Shown here: in pieces, positions 62,491-64,000 of the stretch
How the letters are laid out: each line of letters begins with the position of its first letter
How positions within the stretch are numbered: position 1 is the first letter of the stretch
DNA from: Scolanthus callimorphus
Taxonomy: Eukaryota; Cnidaria; Anthozoa; Actiniaria; Edwardsiidae
NCBI GenBank assembly: GCA_033964015.1
Contig: CM066921.1
Location: 23,417,355-23,481,354, forward strand
Reading direction: 5' to 3'
DNA: 64,000 nt
Notes under the pieces: model-generated
Database searches by the model: none
What the model was told of the DNA's origin: nothing
Seen by the model: only the letters and a program-made list of their open reading frames with translations
Position numbers and translations under genes: made by a program

Positions 62491-62992
62491 TTCCCGCGTG
62501 AATCCTCTGAACAAACCTTGAGCAGGCCAGGTCTCTCCGATCGGAAGGAGACAACAGGCCTGCCAAGGTAAGCGCGCGGCAATAGGGTTTGAATGGGAAC
62601 ACGATAGCGAGTGCACGCCTCTGAATACTCTCGAGCACGTTAGATAAATAGATAGGGAGATTCGCAAAGATGGGTGCGGCGTATTCTAAGATTGACCTAA
62701 TGAGGGCGCAGTATACCATAACAAGGTCAGCAGGCGCGACGCCGCATTTCTTGAGTTGTCTCAGAGCGTAGAGACGTTTGTTTGCTTTCTTCAATATAAA
62801 GTCGCAGTGGGCAGACCATGTCAAGTCGCTGGAGATGTAAATGCCAAGAAGCTCAAAAGACTTGACAGACTCGATAACGGAGCCACCGGTAGCGAGTGTC
62901 TGCCACTGAGAGCTATCATATTGAAGAAAGCTAACACACATTTCTTTACATTGACTAATATGTGGGGATCGGTCATATTGACCCTTTTTCAA
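62414..62992 (-). pseudogene. LINE RT thumb / ORF2 fragment
   Basis: Open frame of 192 codons with YDSSQWQ, GGSVIESVKSFELLGIYISS, DLTWSAHCDFILKKANKRLY and the rest of the thumb. YVDD lies beyond the truncation, so it is absent. The frame's last residues are read from the satellite. The first about 10 residues may come from flanking DNA. Confidence 0.85.
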
Positions 62993-62999
62993 ATGGCCG

Positions 63000-63680
63000 C
63001 CTCAAATTCACATGTCTTAAAATTAAGGTGACTCATTCGAAATTCAAAATGCACCCAACTGTGTCTAGAGCGCAAATCTGCGTCGCCAAACTCAAGGCTA
63101 TAACTTTTGCGTCTTTTCCTCTATTGTTATAATTCTTTTTTCAAATCCTACTTTAATGATGTATAAATAAGTTCTTAATAACCGATCTTTTTGGAAACAT
63201 TTTTAGAAGTCACAATCAAAATTTTTGTGAGGCCCTAATTTCATATTCAGGTCGTACTAGAAAAAAAATTTGCCGGTTTTTTTGGCTCAAATTCCAGAAA
63301 TCGATTCCAGTTGAAGTAATCTCAAATCAAGCTAAGTTACAGAAAATTCGTCGGAACAAAAACGCGGTAATAAAAATGCTGCCAACTTTGGCCAAAGTAG
63401 AGGGCTGATTCCAGTGATTCTGCTTGGCTTGAATTGAATTTTAATAGTGCTCCGAAAACTCATTATTGTGGGCTCTTCTCTCGGCACTATGTTGTATAGT
63501 TATGTATTAAACTTTACCGAAGGTCCGATTGCAAATACCATGAACTACTAAAATGTTCGAACATTATTTACCGAGGAAAGAAATCGTGAAAGTGCAATGA
63601 ATTTATTACAAAAATGTCGCGTTAAAATGTGTTGTTATTAGGAATTATTTCTTGCTAAGATGTATATAAACAATAACCCT
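63000..63680. other. Non-coding flank before the terminal tandem repeat
   Basis: AT-rich, no frame of note. Probably still inside the large last intron of the SVEP1-like gene, though no later exon is available to confirm this. Confidence 0.4.
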
Positions 63681-63688
63681 CTGGCAGT

Positions 63689-64000
63689 GACCATCCTCAG
63701 TGTCTGTGCTTATGACCGCTTGGCTGCCAGTGGCGCCGTGGGACCCAGCATAATTCTTGCTTACGAGCTGCTAGTCTGGGGAGTCGGTCGCAATTATATA
63801 TATATATATATATATTATGTCGGACCACCCTCAGTGTCTGTACTTATGACCGCTTGGCTGTCAGTGGTGCCGTGGGGACCCAGCATAATTCTTGCTTACG
63901 AGCTGCAAGTCTGGGGAGTCGGTCGCAATTATATATATATATATATATTATGTCGGACCACCCTCAGTGTCTGTACTTATGACCGCTTGGCTGCCAGTGG
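63689..64000 (+). repeat. ~134-bp tandem repeat running off the window
   Basis: Units begin GACCATCCTCAGTGTCTGTG (63689), GACCACCCTCAGTGTCTGTA (63823) and GACCACCCTCAGTGTCTGTA (63956, cut by the end). Each contains GGCGCCGTGGGACCCAGCAT or a variant, CTGGGGAGTCGGTCGC and a TA microsatellite of variable length. It is not a tRNA or 5S gene that I recognise. Confidence 0.9.

Larger units (their letters stand above)
57961..62960 (-). mobile_element. 5'-truncated LINE with internal satellite expansion
   Basis: On the minus strand the RT thumb region (62960 down to about 62480) reads RRLYALRQLKKCGVA-like KRLYALRQLKKCGVAPADLV, ALIRSILEYAAPI and RRDLACSRFVQRIHAGSPLY, then IRARVCEHASGYS. At the other end (58215 to about 58085), in the same sense, VCEHASGYSLRSGDSSRF, TDRFRNFVTSK and a stop follow, with a 3' UTR like that of the 32-33 kb copy and a TAATAATAAT tail (57961-57980). 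The two halves are one LINE, split by copies of a 49-bp unit and a nested element. Confidence 0.78.

Noticed and set aside
63689..63960. 5S rRNA or tRNA gene cluster
   Set aside because: Unit length is suggestive, but no 5S box C or tRNA arms can be seen.

Overview
The window reads as nuclear DNA of an animal, most likely an anthozoan cnidarian (sea anemone or stony coral). The clues are two intronless rhodopsin-family GPCRs, one with the IDK...LHLRY variant of the DRY region that I associate with cnidarian-expanded receptors; a TMEM26-like gene and an SVEP1/polydom-like gene with short phase-1 exons; and a dense load of palindromic MITEs, LINE fragments and a BEL/Pao element. The taxon is inferred from style and not proven.

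Layout. 1-4.1 kb: repeats (a large inverted repeat with a G run, a 93-bp palindromic MITE with a 9-bp duplication, a TTAA-flanked MITE). 4.18-8.37 kb: two orphan class A GPCR genes on +. 8.99-24.4 kb: repeat land. It holds two inverted copies of an element whose ~127-bp tandem array carries a 20-bp palindrome of two TGACGTCA (CRE) sites next to CACGTG, interrupted by nested DNA transposons; then hAT5-like, Tc1-like and other MITEs and a LINE fragment. 24.89-30.82 kb: a three-exon TMEM26-like gene. 31-35.7 kb: a decayed LINE and a Harbinger-like MITE. 36.15 kb to at least 57.65 kb: 17 exons of an SVEP1/polydom-like extracellular matrix gene (signal peptide, VWA, ephrin-receptor-like Cys-rich, three Sushi, two HYR, one Sushi-like, Cys-rich modules, EGF repeats) that continues beyond the recognised exons. 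Its sixth intron holds an antisense BEL/Pao LTR retrotransposon with matching LTRs and a 5-bp duplication. 57.96-62.96 kb: a 5'-truncated antisense LINE whose coding 3' end has been blown up into a 49-bp satellite, itself split by an element with terminal inverted repeats that carries a second, ~125-bp satellite. The window ends in a third tandem repeat of ~134 bp.

The protein genes are unrelated in function: two orphan receptors, one multi-pass membrane protein and one large secreted adhesion protein. The SVEP1-like gene carries three single-base frame breaks, all in mononucleotide runs, so either the assembly has indel errors or the copy is decaying. The best leads are the LINE-derived satellite, the satellite-bearing TIR element inside it, and the CRE/E-box arrays.
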